Positions 54,234 through 64,000 of a DNA stretch of 64,000 nucleotides are shown piece after piece. Each line of letters opens with the position of its first letter. The first letter of the stretch is position 1. The stretch is from Piscicola geometra. Lineage: Eukaryota > Annelida > Clitellata > Hirudinida > Piscicolidae. The stretch spans positions 3,910,003-3,974,002 of the forward strand of contig OX030965.1 of the NCBI GenBank assembly GCA_943735955.1, written 5' to 3'. A program made the translations under genes and the position numbers. The notes under the pieces are model-generated. The model saw nothing but the letters and a program-made list of their open reading frames with translations, was not told where the DNA came from and did not search any database.

Positions 54234-55958
54234 ATGGATAAAAATACAATGAGATTTTATACATGCTTTTTCATATTTTCGATTCTTTTGATGGCTGAAT
54301 CTGCTCGAACGAACCATCCGTCTCGAGTTCCTGAGATCGGCATTCCCAGCCATAACAAGTGTGAGCCCATCAGAGTTTCATTCTGCAGCGACATTCAGTA
54401 CAACGAAACCATCATGCCCAACATTCTTGGTCACACCAAGCAAGAAGAAGCCGCTGCCAAAATCGCAGAATTCAGCGCCCTGGTGATGACTGGTTGCAGT
54501 CCCTACCTCAAGTTCTTTCTTTGTTCCGTCTACGTTCCCGTCTGCACTGTTATGGAAACTGCCTTGCCGCCGTGCAGGTCACTCTGTCTGCAGGCGAAGT
54601 CGAACTGTGACGTCGTCATGGGCAACCATGGCTACCAATGGCCTGAAATCCTCGAATGCAAGAAGTTTCCAGAAAACGAATTGTGCGTGGGTCAGAATCA
54701 GACGGAACAGAAGCTCGGAAAGAACAAAAAGCCCGTCAAGTCGTCCCTCTTCTGCCCGGCCGCCATGCGCACCAACCACAAGTATGACTACTCCCTCCGG
54801 GTTGGAGACCAGTCGATCAAGCATTGCGGCATGCCGTGCAACAATGAGGGTGACCTTTTCAGGGCGAGTGACTCGAGTCGCAAGATGGTGAAGCTGGTGG
54901 TGTGCATCTTCGCAGGCATCTGTTTTCTCAGCTCCTTCTTTACCTTCCTCACCTTTCTCATCGATACCAAACGTTTCCGCTACCCAGAAAGACCCATAAT
55001 CTTCATCTCGGTCTGCTACTGCATCATCTCAGTTTCATACATCGTGGGCTTTTTCATCGGCGACAAAGCGTCATGTGCCGAATTTGAAGAGAACTACATG
55101 GGGGAGGATTACATGATCGTGTCACACGTGGTGACGCAGGGCACCAAGCGTGAGAGCTGCACCATCCTCTTCGTGATGCTCTACTTCTGCGGACTGGCGT
55201 CGTGCATTTGGTGGGTCATCTTAACCCTTACGTGGTTTTTGTCGGCGGGTCTGAAGTGGGGTCAAGAAGCGGTTGAGGGTCGTTCGCAGTACTTCCATCT
55301 GGTCGCATGGGCCATTCCAGGCGTGATGACCATCGTTCTGCTCGGGATGGGGCACGTTGATGGAGACATGCTGACCGGCGTCTGCTACACAGGACTCACA
55401 AACGCAACGATCGCCAAGGCTTTTGTGGCAGGCCCACTCATCCTCTTCCTCATCATCGGCCTCTTCTTTCTCATCTCGGGCTTCGTTTCGCTGTGTCGCG
55501 TCAGACGTGCCATGAAGCATGACGGCTCGAGGACTGACAAACTGGAAAAGTTGATGATCCGCATCGGTGTGTTCGCCCTCTTGTACGTGGTTCCGGTCGG
55601 CATGGTGGTCGGATGCGTCTTTTACGAGCACGCCATGCTGCCCGACTGGACGAGAGGCTGGTACCATCTAATGTGCTCAAACCTGGCGCGTTTCAGCAGC
55701 CAGGAAACCCTCAATCCGGCCAGTCAATTTCAACAATGGGGGTGTGGAGACTACAAGATGACGTTCTCGAACGTTGCCCACCTCAAACCCGACCTGACCC
55801 TTTTCACCATCAAGCATCTGATGACCTTGGTGGTGGGTGTGGCTTGTGGTTTCTGGGTCGTGTCTGGCAAGACTGCCCAGGCGTGGTCGAGGTTCTTCTG
55901 TCGTTTCAACGGCCAACAACGTACCAACGCTCGTCCCATCAAGCCCACCCTTCTTTAA
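54234..55958 (+). CDS. Frizzled Wnt receptor, single exon
   Basis: An uninterrupted 574-residue receptor. It has a signal peptide (about 1-23) and a Fz cysteine-rich domain with all ten Cys (43, 51, 88, 97, 104, 114, 118, 125, 142, 151) and N-glycosylation sites at N57 and N155. A cysteine-bearing linker leads to seven membrane helices from about 222. Hallmarks: FRYPERPIIF, ASCIWWVILTLTWFLSAGLKWG, TDKLEKLMIRIGVF, and KTAQAW, the KTxxxW Dishevelled-binding motif, in the tail. LPPCRSLC and CVGQN in the ectodomain favour Fz1/2/7, but the membrane region also resembles Fz4 and Fz9/10, so I give no subfamily symbol. The cytoplasmic tail is about 20 residues and ends PTLL, lacking the ETTV-type PDZ ligand of Fz1/2/7. 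It binds Wnt at the plasma membrane and is the expected target class of the ZNRF3-like ligase at 478-5732. Confidence 0.95.
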   Translation: MDKNTMRFYTCFFIFSILLMAESARTNHPSRVPEIGIPSHNKCEPIRVSFCSDIQYNETIMPNILGHTKQEEAAAKIAEFSALVMTGCSPYLKFFLCSVYVPVCTVMETALPPCRSLCLQAKSNCDVVMGNHGYQWPEILECKKFPENELCVGQNQTEQKLGKNKKPVKSSLFCPAAMRTNHKYDYSLRVGDQSIKHCGMPCNNEGDLFRASDSSRKMVKLVVCIFAGICFLSSFFTFLTFLIDTKRFRYPERPIIFISVCYCIISVSYIVGFFIGDKASCAEFEENYMGEDYMIVSHVVTQGTKRESCTILFVMLYFCGLASCIWWVILTLTWFLSAGLKWGQEAVEGRSQYFHLVAWAIPGVMTIVLLGMGHVDGDMLTGVCYTGLTNATIAKAFVAGPLILFLIIGLFFLISGFVSLCRVRRAMKHDGSRTDKLEKLMIRIGVFALLYVVPVGMVVGCVFYEHAMLPDWTRGWYHLMCSNLARFSSQETLNPASQFQQWGCGDYKMTFSNVAHLKPDLTLFTIKHLMTLVVGVACGFWVVSGKTAQAWSRFFCRFNGQQRTNARPIKPTLL

Positions 55959-56929
55959 TCATCCATCTATTCATCTACTTATCAATCTCTATTTTTCATT
56001 ATAATCCACCCACCCACCCAACCATTCATCCATCCATTCATTCATGTGTCCATCCACCCACCCACCCATCCATCAAAGTATATTTTTCATTCATCCACCA
56101 GGGTCTAATTTTCTTCTTTATCCATCCATTCATCATCCAGCAGGATTTCTTATCTCTAATCAAGTGTTTTTAATTTTGGATCATCTTCATTATTTGGTAG
56201 TTTTTTTTATATAAAATGTGCACATTAAACACTAATTACCTTTATATTATTTTTTATTATTTTTGTTTTATAGCTTTTTTTGAATTTTGCAATAAAAAAT
56301 ATTACTGTTAATAAATTTCAGACATTTCTATGTCAAGTCATTCTTAAATTACTCCCTTTCAATTTACTTTTGTCAACAATTATCACCCTGTCATTGTAAC
56401 AGTGTGGCTTTAGAGATTTTGGATTTATTTCATAATATACCAAATAAAATAATATAAAATCACTATTTTCAACGCATCTTCTAATGAATGAGATAAGGTT
56501 CATTTGGTTAATAGACAATAATTATGAAATTATAATCTAATAGAATCATCATCAGGCCTACTACTCTGGGTTTTTCCATGCATGTTATACTCTATTTGCC
56601 AGTCAATCTGTCGTCACATAATATTGATATTATCATGTGTTTTGTATTAAGAAAAGTATAAAGAAATACATGCATACATACAAAATAACATACATAAATA
56701 TATATATTCATAAATACACACACACACACATACATACATACTTGGTATTTTTAAATCGAGATTAAATATACAAATCTCTCTTTTATTAAAAAATACAATA
56801 TATATTTGTATGTTTTAATTCAAATACAACAAAGCTTTTATGTTGTCGTTTAACACTGTCATTGTGACCTCGATTCAGTTACAGCGTTTTACTGCGTCAG
56901 GAATACTTACGTTACAACACTTTACAATT

Positions 56930-57270
56930 AAATTAAATATTTTACAACACTTTACAATTAAATTAAATATTTTATAAAACTGTACAATTAAATTAAATAT
57001 TTTACAACACTTTACAATGTAATGAAATATATTACAATACATTACAAGTTATTAAAATATATTATTGAAACACAATAAAGTAAGTTACAATGTAATAACA
57101 TATGATACAATACATTAAAATGCAATAATATATATTACAATACCTTAAAACATAATAACATATAATACAATAAATTACAATACCTTAAAATGGAATAACA
57201 TATAATACAATAAATTACAATACCTTAAAATTTAATAACATATAATACAATAAATTACAATGCAATAAAA
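56930..57270 (+). repeat. ATTACAATAC-type AT minisatellite
   Basis: Three copies of a roughly 30-base TTTACAACACTTTACAATTA unit grade into copies of a longer AATAACATATAATACAATAA unit. Confidence 0.8.
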
Positions 57271-57565
57271 TAACTTCTTAGTGCAAGTCAATACACATTT
57301 CTCATTCAATTTAAATCGACTTTATTAAACTTATAACTATTTAAAAATTTCTTATCGTATAAATTCGTACACTTTGTATTAGTGTTTAACTGTTTATACA
57401 TTTAAATACTAACAACTGCTATTACATATGTATAAATCTATAGACCAATATTATTATTATTACTATAAATAAAATTATTATTTTTTACGCTGAAAATTGA
57501 GCGCTTTAACATTTCTAGTTTCATGACGTCAAGCATGTCAGTGTAATAAACGTATATTGTCAGTT

Positions 57566-57625
57566 AGTTAGTTGGTTGGTTGGTTGGTTGGTTGGTTGGT
57601 TGGTTGGTTGGTTGGTTGGTTGGTT
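57566..57625 (+). repeat. (GGTT)n microsatellite
   Basis: Thirteen to fourteen GGTT units. Confidence 0.95.
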
Positions 57626-57937
57626 ACTTGGTTAGATGGGTAGGAGTGTCTAGTGCATATTGTTACATTTCGTATCTCAGTGTCTTACCGTGTTGCATGC
57701 TATTTTCATTTATTAAATTACCCGTTAATACTTTTGGTGTTATTTTTAATTGATGATAATTATATTATTAATATTACTTATCCTTATATTTATATTATTT
57801 TTGTTATTATTATTATTAATATAATAATAATTATTATTATGATTGCTTTTAGTATTCTTAATAATGATCGCAGTCAATGGTCAATGTTGCTTTCCTTGTA
57901 TGGAAATTTGCTTTTAGTTTCATTTTGCAAGATTTAC

Positions 57938-57946
57938 ACACACACA

Positions 57947-58005
<59 letters not shown>
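57938..58005 (+). repeat. (CA)n microsatellite
   Basis: About 32 CA units with one CACCCACA interruption. Confidence 0.95.
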
Positions 58006-58006
<1 letters not shown>

Positions 58007-58230
58007 TAAATAAACCATTTATATTTATATAACGAGATCATTATTATTAAAAAATGACAAATTTGCCACGAGCTTATGTAGAATGTAATAAGAACGAATT
58101 CTGTCATTTATTCAGTAAAAGATTTCTAAAGGATTTCGTTTAATTACCCTATTTCCTAAACTCCTCCTATGAAAAATAAAAATAAGAATGTTAAATATTT
58201 TGTGTGTGCATTTGAAAAGCACACACAAAA

Positions 58231-58350
<120 letters not shown>

Positions 58351-58703
58351 CACAAGCACAAGCAAACACACATATGCAAAGAGACAGAACAATCAGAAGA
58401 AGTCTAATAATGAATTCTGTGATCATTATGACTTGGAACGGGATCACACGACCAAATATGACCTTAAAATACTATTACGTAAGTTTTAATTCTTCAAAAC
58501 CTTTATAAAAGTGTCCGTCTATGTAGTGAAAGTTGTTTTTGTCTTTGTAACATATGGTGAGATAGTTTTTTTACAGATTTTAAAAATACTCATGAATTAA
58601 ATGATCAAACATTGAAATTATTTATTCAAAAACAAAATTATTCCACTATTTACAGGAACAAAAGTTTAAGTCTCTTTGGCAGGAATTATGTCAAAAGAAG
58701 GAT

Positions 58704-61131
58704 ATGTTTGTGTATGCGGTGGTTGCAGTGCAGGAGAATATGGGAATCGCTCTAGGAGACAAACTACCCTGGCCTCCAATCAGGTTTTTGGAGGGAAATG
58801 TGGAATAGGTTTGAAATCGGGTTTAAAAATGAAACATGGAGTCGGTTGTTAATTTTGTATTGTGATATCTTTTCTTTGATGGTGAGTTATAGATGGGTAT
58901 TTTATGATTAGTTGATCTTTGAATAGTGTATGTGTTTTTAATAAATACTTATTATCGTTTTTATTGGATTTCTGTTAATTTATCGTTAAATAGTTGTTAA
59001 ATTGGCACGCAACGTTCTTTGATGGAGTTTTCCCAACCAATTTGCAGACGAGATTTTGTGCATTACACATCATTAGTGAGAGGTCTCAAAGGTTGGTCGA
59101 GTGTTGTTGCCTTTATTAATTTAATAACCATTGTGGTTTTCATAATGGTATTTTTTAGACCGTAAAATACGCGACTTTTTCGCTTTCTCCTTATGTTTAG
59201 ACACTATAATTTTCAAGAAAATATCCATTTTTAGGGCCTTTATTCCGAAAAAGATGTTAAAAACTAGAATGTCTATTGCGGTAATTATGCCAAACCATAT
59301 TAATAATCGTAGCTGAATTTCAATAATATATTGAATAAGCTAAATTTATTGAAATTAAATTAGCCGTATAGTGGCATGAGCATGTGCTCAGAATGAATAG
59401 GATTGCTATGACAGCACTGGATGGAGAGTGGACGGTAAAACCAGGAAAGGGCACCCAATGACGACATGGTCATCGTTATAATCACACTCTTTTCAGCTTC
59501 ATTAGGTAAAAGGGCTGCACAACACTGGCCGTGAATAAATAGAATGTATAAACTAAATAAATACATTTATGAATAGTGATTATAAAAGTTGATATTCCAT
59601 GTTTTTTTGAGTCAAAGATTTGACATTTGAAAAAGTTAAAAGTAAGTATGCAGTGACATGTTTTAATAGGAACCATAGTTTATATTAATTTTATTTATTT
59701 AAAAAAATTTTCAGGTTTTATTAATGAGAATGAATACTACTTGAAAGACTACAACAACAATAACAACAACAATAATAACAACAACAACAACAATAACGGA
59801 AACAAACACATTAACAATAACACGAAGTTACCATTAGACCTTGACTATGACACTGTTAATAGATTGATCAAGAATTGTATAAGAATCCGTGAATCAGTCA
59901 AAAGAAATAATAAAATTGTAAATAGAAAGAATAATAAAAATAGTAATTCCAATCATCATCATCAAGACCACCACTCCATCACCATGGTGGTGATAGGTAG
60001 TAAGACATGGGAGTGTATGAAAGAAGAAAAAAGTTACAAAGAGGTAGCCTTTGTGGTGGTAACCAGACAAGAAGAGGTGGGGGAAAAAGGTTCGACTAAT
60101 AACTACACTGCTGTAACCGCTAGAAGTTTTGAAGAAGCACTTTGTCTATCGTACGAACTCTTCAAAGAGGGAGTGATTGAGAGAGTGTGTGTGTGCGGTG
60201 GCAGTTCTATATACGGGGTGCGTGCTGGAGAGGGATGGGGTGGAAATGGATGAAGAAAATTGAAATTAAAAAAGATAAAATAAGTTAACTAAAAAGTTTT
60301 AATGATACGGAAATTTAATGAATTTAAAAATATTAATTAATTCGACAAAAATCTCCACTACTACATTTCACCACACGCCACACTTAATAACTCCATCACA
60401 TATCGAACTGACACACTCCACTGCATAAGACACTAACACACATAACCTACCACCACTACCACCACACAATACACTACCACTTTAGCACCACACCACATGC
60501 CACTCTTACACACTCCACCACCACCACCAGCACAATCACCACTACCACCACCACCACTACCACCACCGCCACCACCACCCAACACCACCACCCAACACCA
60601 CCACCACCGCCACCACCACTACCACCACCACCACCCCTACCACCACCGCCACTACCACCACCACCACTACCACCACCACCCAACACAGGCGGCAATAGAG
60701 AGTGGTCTTTGCAGGCGTCTCTACGTCACTCGTGTGCATGGCAACTACCCCTCTGACGTCACCATGCCTCCGTTTGAACATCGATTCAAACTTGATGAGT
60801 AAGTGGCTGGGGGGGGGGGAGGAAAGGGTGTGGAAGAAATGTTGGAAGGGTTGGATGGAGAAAGAAGTAATGGAGGGTGGAGGTGAAAAAGAAATAGATG
60901 GGAATGGACGGGTGGAGAAGGAAGGGAAAGAGTGTGGATAGAGAAAGAACAAAATATGTATAAAAAAAGAGAGATGCGTGAAATAATATGATAGATTAAA
61001 AAGGATTGTGGTGTTTTTATTTTTTTCATCCATTACAATTAAGGATCACTGTGCTTGGAGAAAAGAGAGAAGAAGTGATACAGGAGGGAGGCGTGGAGTA
61101 TAACTTTGAAGAATACGCAATGATGGATTGA
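58704..61131 (+). CDS. DHFR: Dihydrofolate reductase with an Asn-rich insert
   Basis: Exons: 58704-58783, 59715-60217, 60689-60798, 61044-61131. It reduces dihydrofolate to tetrahydrofolate with NADPH. Visible motifs: MFVYAVVAVQENMGIALGDK, then LPWPPIR (the human first intron also falls after PPLR), MVVIGSKTWECM (NADPH-binding IMGxKTW equivalent), AFVVVTRQE, VCVCGGSSIYG (the GGxxxY turn), RLYVTRVHGNY, and the end VEYNFEEYAMMD. About 60 extra residues, mostly Asn, sit between the first helix and the KTW strand. One problem: exon 1 ends in phase 2, but the exon 2 frame needs phase 1, so as written this junction shifts into a stop. A sequence error in the T-run at 59716-59719, an unseen small exon, or a recent lesion would each explain it. 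Start at 58704 is the first ATG in frame. Confidence 0.82.
59355..59560 (+). mobile_element. Decayed LINE reverse-transcriptase 3' fragment in DHFR intron 1
   Basis: From about 59368, WHEHVLRMNRIAMTALDGEW is followed, after a frame change, by HPMTTW. This matches the common C-terminal pattern GHVLRM..R....A....GKR.RGRP..TW of non-LTR retrotransposons, and a later GCTGCACAACACTGGCCGTG resembles its end. Frameshifts and stops mark it as dead. Confidence 0.45.
60440..60688 (+). repeat. (CCA)n-rich tract at the DHFR exon 3 acceptor
   Basis: CCACCACCA and CTACCACCA units over about 250 bases, ending CACCCAACACAG, the acceptor of exon 3. Pro/Thr/His frames across it are intronic. Confidence 0.9.
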
Positions 61132-61513
61132 TGCTTGTCGCATTGCAGACGAAACAGAGTGAGAATTGGGGAAATATTCCAGAAGAGGGTCGCTTCTAAA
61201 TTGTAAAATATCACCTTCAGTGTAATTTTTCCTTATTTCAGAAGTTTCGACAGCGTGTTGAAGGGGCATCAAATTCTTCTAACCCGTCCTTATTTTCACT
61301 GACACTTTAAGCCCTCAATACTTCAATCCTTTTTAGAATAAAAATATGTCTAAAGATGCAATTGTATATTTTACCTTTTTATGAAATCGATGTTTTAAAC
61401 TAAAAAGATAAATCCTTATGCACGATGTCAATTCATCAATTAATAATTATAATTAATCAATATACTTTCACTAAAGTTCACTTTTAATACCATAGTCACT
61501 GATATCAGACAAA
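61132..61513. other. DHFR 3' flank
   Basis: 382 bases of AT-rich sequence holding the DHFR 3' UTR and the 3' end of the small minus-strand frame. A minus-strand frame over 61039-61272 has no start or family support. Nothing else is recognised. Confidence 0.4.
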
Positions 61514-61856
61514 CTAAAGAATTTCCGGTTTTGAGGGTTCCTTCAAACGCTTCAAAGACTTATCGATATGATCTTTCTCCCCTGTTGAAGCTGACAACTT
61601 CCTCAAACTTTGAAAACTCTTTTCACTCGCTTTCCTAGCTACTTCGGGCGATGGAGGCACAGATTCGTTCACAGTGGCGATACTCAGTTTCGACGTCGAA
61701 GGGCCTGCACGGGTGTCTCCTGCCACGGAAAGCGTCTTCGAGGTTTTTCTGGTCTTGCCCATTGAAGTGGGAACAGCGCTGTACTTTTCGAGCGAAAGTT
61801 TTGCGCTAATTTCTGCCCAGTTTCTCAGTATATAATAGCAAATCAGCTTGTATATC
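61514..61856 (-). CDS. Hypothetical small Lys/Ser-rich protein or terminal exon
   Basis: A minus-strand frame of 82 residues starts MGKTRKTSKTLSVAG at 61762 and ends LKEPSKPEIL. It stays open upstream to a candidate acceptor at 61857 (TTTTCAG|GATATAC), adding YKLICYYILRNWAEISAKLS. The composition is not a simple repeat, unlike most spurious frames here. I do not recognise it. It could be a short gene beginning at 61762 or the last exon of a longer one (in-frame partner 62347-62236, read in a different frame from the small secreted candidate). Confidence 0.4.
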
Positions 61857-61964
61857 CTGAAAATAATTATTTTTCAAAACTTTATAATAAATCATCCATT
61901 TATAGTATATCTTTTATACTTTTAAAGAGAACATTTCACATTTTAGATTTTACAGCACACTTGT

Positions 61965-62228
61965 ATGAGCAGCTCACAGCAGGAGGGGGAACAGAACGAA
62001 AGTGACGAAGATCATTATTCCCAGGAAGAAGTAAACCAGAACTGGAAGGAGTCATTTAAAAGTAAATTCTTCAGTATAAGTTATTTATTCCTACAAAAGA
62101 ACAGTAAATACGTATTTATCGATAGTGAAACGATAAGATAATTACAGTCTAGTTTTTCTGAAAATAATTGATAAATTCTAGGACTTTAAAAAATATTTTT
62201 AGATGGAACAGGTCACTATAACTTATAG
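61965..62228 (+). CDS. Hypothetical tiny two-exon gene
   Basis: Exon 61965-62061 reads MSSSQQEGEQNESDED and ends KESFK with donor A|GTAAAT. Joining to TTTTTAG|ATGGAAC at 62203 adds NGTGHYNL and a stop at 62228, 40 residues in all. The upstream frame is open to a possible acceptor near 61946, so the first exon may be internal. No family recognised. Its 3' end overlaps the stop of the minus-strand candidate by six bases. Confidence 0.3.
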
Positions 62229-62584
62229 TCTATAAGATCTTCCATCCTCCGTCTCACGTTCATTGGTCGTTTCAATTGGCCGAGATTCGAAGAGGATCGT
62301 TGGAACTGGCTGCTTGCCTGTGACGTGTGCCTTCGAGAGGGTAGTTTCTGTTTAAGAAGAAGATAAAAAACAAAACTCAATTGCAGAGTTAATTATTAAT
62401 AATAATAAGTTTATTTAATACTTAAATTGAAAGTAATAATTTGGTAAAACGCAATTCAAATACCTTCAGTCGTTTTTTTATCGTTTAAGGTTTTTGAGTT
62501 ACACTCAATACATCGCTCTATCATCATTAAAAAAACGAATAGTTGAAAACATATTTTCACAAAAACTCGCACAAGGCACGACAT
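62223..62584 (-). CDS. Candidate small secreted or membrane-anchored protein, two exons
   Basis: Minus-strand exons 62584-62464 and 62347-62223 join in phase 1 to an 81-residue protein. The N-terminus has a basic start and a hydrophobic core (RVFVKICFQLFVFLMM), as in a signal peptide or signal anchor, then two Cys (CIEC). The second exon reads TGKQPVPTILFESRPIE and ends GRSYRL. The donor GTATTT is weak; the acceptor TTAAACAG is fair. I know no family for it. The second exon is also open in another frame, so the reading is not unique. Confidence 0.4.
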
Positions 62585-62801
62585 TGTTAATAAAATCGTC
62601 GACAGTGTTATCACCTATTATTTCAATTACTTATGAGTTTAATTACATATTGGTTTTAAAAAAACAATAATTTCATACCTACATTTTATTGAAAACAAAT
62701 AATGACGTCTAAGAAAAAGTATTAAATTTAAAATATGCAAATCTTAACATATACAAACTGAATATTCATATAACAACCGATTCAACCCTTTCTTTGATTG
62801 A

Positions 62802-64000
62802 TTATTTAGTCTTTTGTTTAAATATTTTTATATTGATTAATTCTTGAGGCGAGAGGATATATCTTGCTAATTCTTCTGCATCCATGTCATCCTCATCAAC
62901 CTCCTCTCTGTACAGATCTGTGGTGGAATAAAGTTGTAGCATGAAATATGAAAAAATAAATTTTTTAAACTTCTATTTATGAAGTTAAATATTTTATTAT
63001 TATTTTTATTAAAAAGATTTCGATTGTTGAATCATTGTAATGAAAAAATGTATCTTGAATTAAAAATTCAAAAATCTAAATAAAAGTACCTTTATAAGAT
63101 TTCAAGGTATCACCATCAGGACCAGCAGCATCATCATCATCGGAAGGTCTTTTCCTTTTCCACCTTCTCAGCTTGAACAATTCATCAGCAAGACAACTCA
63201 AAGCTTTTGCTTGTTCTTGTTGCTGTGTAGTTCTCTTGGAGCAACTAGCATCATGAAAAACATCTTTTTCTCCATCATTATCATTATCATCTTTATTGGT
63301 ACACTCATTTTCAACATCATCATAACTACCATTGTTATTATTATCTCTATTTTCATTATCATAATTATTATTTCTATTATCATTATCAATATTATTTCTG
63401 TTTTTATCACCATCATTATCATTGATATTATAATCATCATCACTTCCACCTTCAACAAGCCCCTCCTCCTTCTCTTTTTCTTTATCAACACTAAGACCCC
63501 CATACTGGATAATGTCATCGAGATTAAAATACACCTTCCCCATGCCATCCCTATTTCTATTTTTAGTATTATCACTTTTATTATTATTAATATTAGCATT
63601 CCAAGGAAGAGATTGGTGAAGTTCTGTTAGAGCAGTGATGATGGTGTTGTGATGGTTCCACATAGTTGTGGTTGCACGCACACCGAACCTTTTACAAAAC
63701 GCTTTAAACGTAATCTTCCACCTTTCCATAGGTGCATCAGCCACCCACGCTATGTGGCAACAAGCAACCACCATTCCTTCCACACCAACACCCTCGGTCA
63801 CCCATAACTTGTCTAAAAGTTTCAACAGTTCTCTGACTCGCTGCTTGCATCCATCTCCGAGCTTCCACATTTCACACTTGATATCCGCTGTGGCTCTCAT
63901 CGACAGACCTTGGTCGAACCTTCCCAACTCCTCAAACACCTTGCCCACTACCGTCTTCCAAGTTCCAAAATGCTTCAGTTCCATAGGGGATGCTGCTTGG
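62802..64000 (-). CDS. BRF2: BRF2-like TFIIIB subunit, 3' part
   Basis: Minus-strand exon 64000-63090 (open at the window edge) joins in phase 1 to 62917-62802, ending in TAA. The 5' part (zinc ribbon, first cyclin repeat) is outside the window. The visible part fits the second cyclin fold of BRF2/TFIIIB50: RVRELLKLLDKLWVTEGV, then VVACCHIAWVADAPMERWK and FKAFCKRFGV, close to the human pattern TMQLVEL...ITAATFLAWQSL...LARFCKLANV. The last exon, DEDDMDAEELARYILSPQEL, resembles the human C-terminal DENISDSEIEQYLRTPQEV block. BRF2 helps recruit Pol III to type 3 promoters (U6, 7SK). An Asn/Asp-rich insert of about 90 residues separates the two blocks. Confidence 0.7.

Overview
This is eukaryotic nuclear DNA from an animal: split genes with GT-AG introns, an AT-rich background, and a very high load of simple repeats. 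The gene set fits a ciliated bilaterian that kept genes lost from flies and nematodes: a ZNRF3/RNF43-type E3 ligase, a BRF2-type TFIIIB subunit, CFAP300, Lines/LINS1 and a Frizzled. A lophotrochozoan, probably an annelid such as a leech, is my best inference; nothing in the window proves it. Exons are rich in (AAC)n, (AAT)n and (GAT)n, read as Asn and Asp tracts. Introns are rich in (CAY)n, (CCA)n, (TG)n and minisatellites.

Layout, with arrows for the coding strand. 478-5732 -> 3' part of a ZNRF3/RNF43-like transmembrane RING ligase. 5733-12376 repeats, including a tRNA-derived SINE. 12377-25162 -> polo-like kinase of the PLK2/3 type, ten exons. 25755-29244 <- Lines/LINS1 homologue, five exons. 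29638-35166 -> OSBPL2-like oxysterol-binding protein, fifteen exons. 36387-40114 <- large unrecognised Asn-rich protein. 41702-46422 <- kynurenine/cysteine-conjugate aminotransferase, eleven exons. 48416-50872 -> EXOSC7, nine exons. 51167-53929 <- CFAP300, nine exons. 54234-55958 -> intronless Frizzled. 58704-61131 -> dihydrofolate reductase, four exons. 61514-62584 three tentative small genes. 62802-64000 <- 3' part of a BRF2-like TFIIIB subunit.

Splice models were built by hand. I joined exons where phase, GT/AG signals and family similarity agreed, and I recalled the families rather than searching for them. Most models close perfectly in phase. DHFR exon 1 to exon 2 does not, and two introns appear to use GC donors.

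The genes are mostly unrelated housekeeping functions: sterol transport, tryptophan catabolism, RNA decay, cilia, folate, Pol III transcription and mitotic or stress kinase. Three touch Wnt signalling: the ZNRF3/RNF43-like ligase (whose vertebrate relatives remove Frizzled), Frizzled itself, and Lines (which modulates Wingless output in flies). The strongest unexplained pattern is structural. Splice acceptors in many of these genes sit directly at the end of a sense-strand CAY/CCA/TAC-type tandem repeat, while Asn/Asp repeats are inserted inside conserved catalytic domains (PLK polo box, DHFR, ORP, BRF2).
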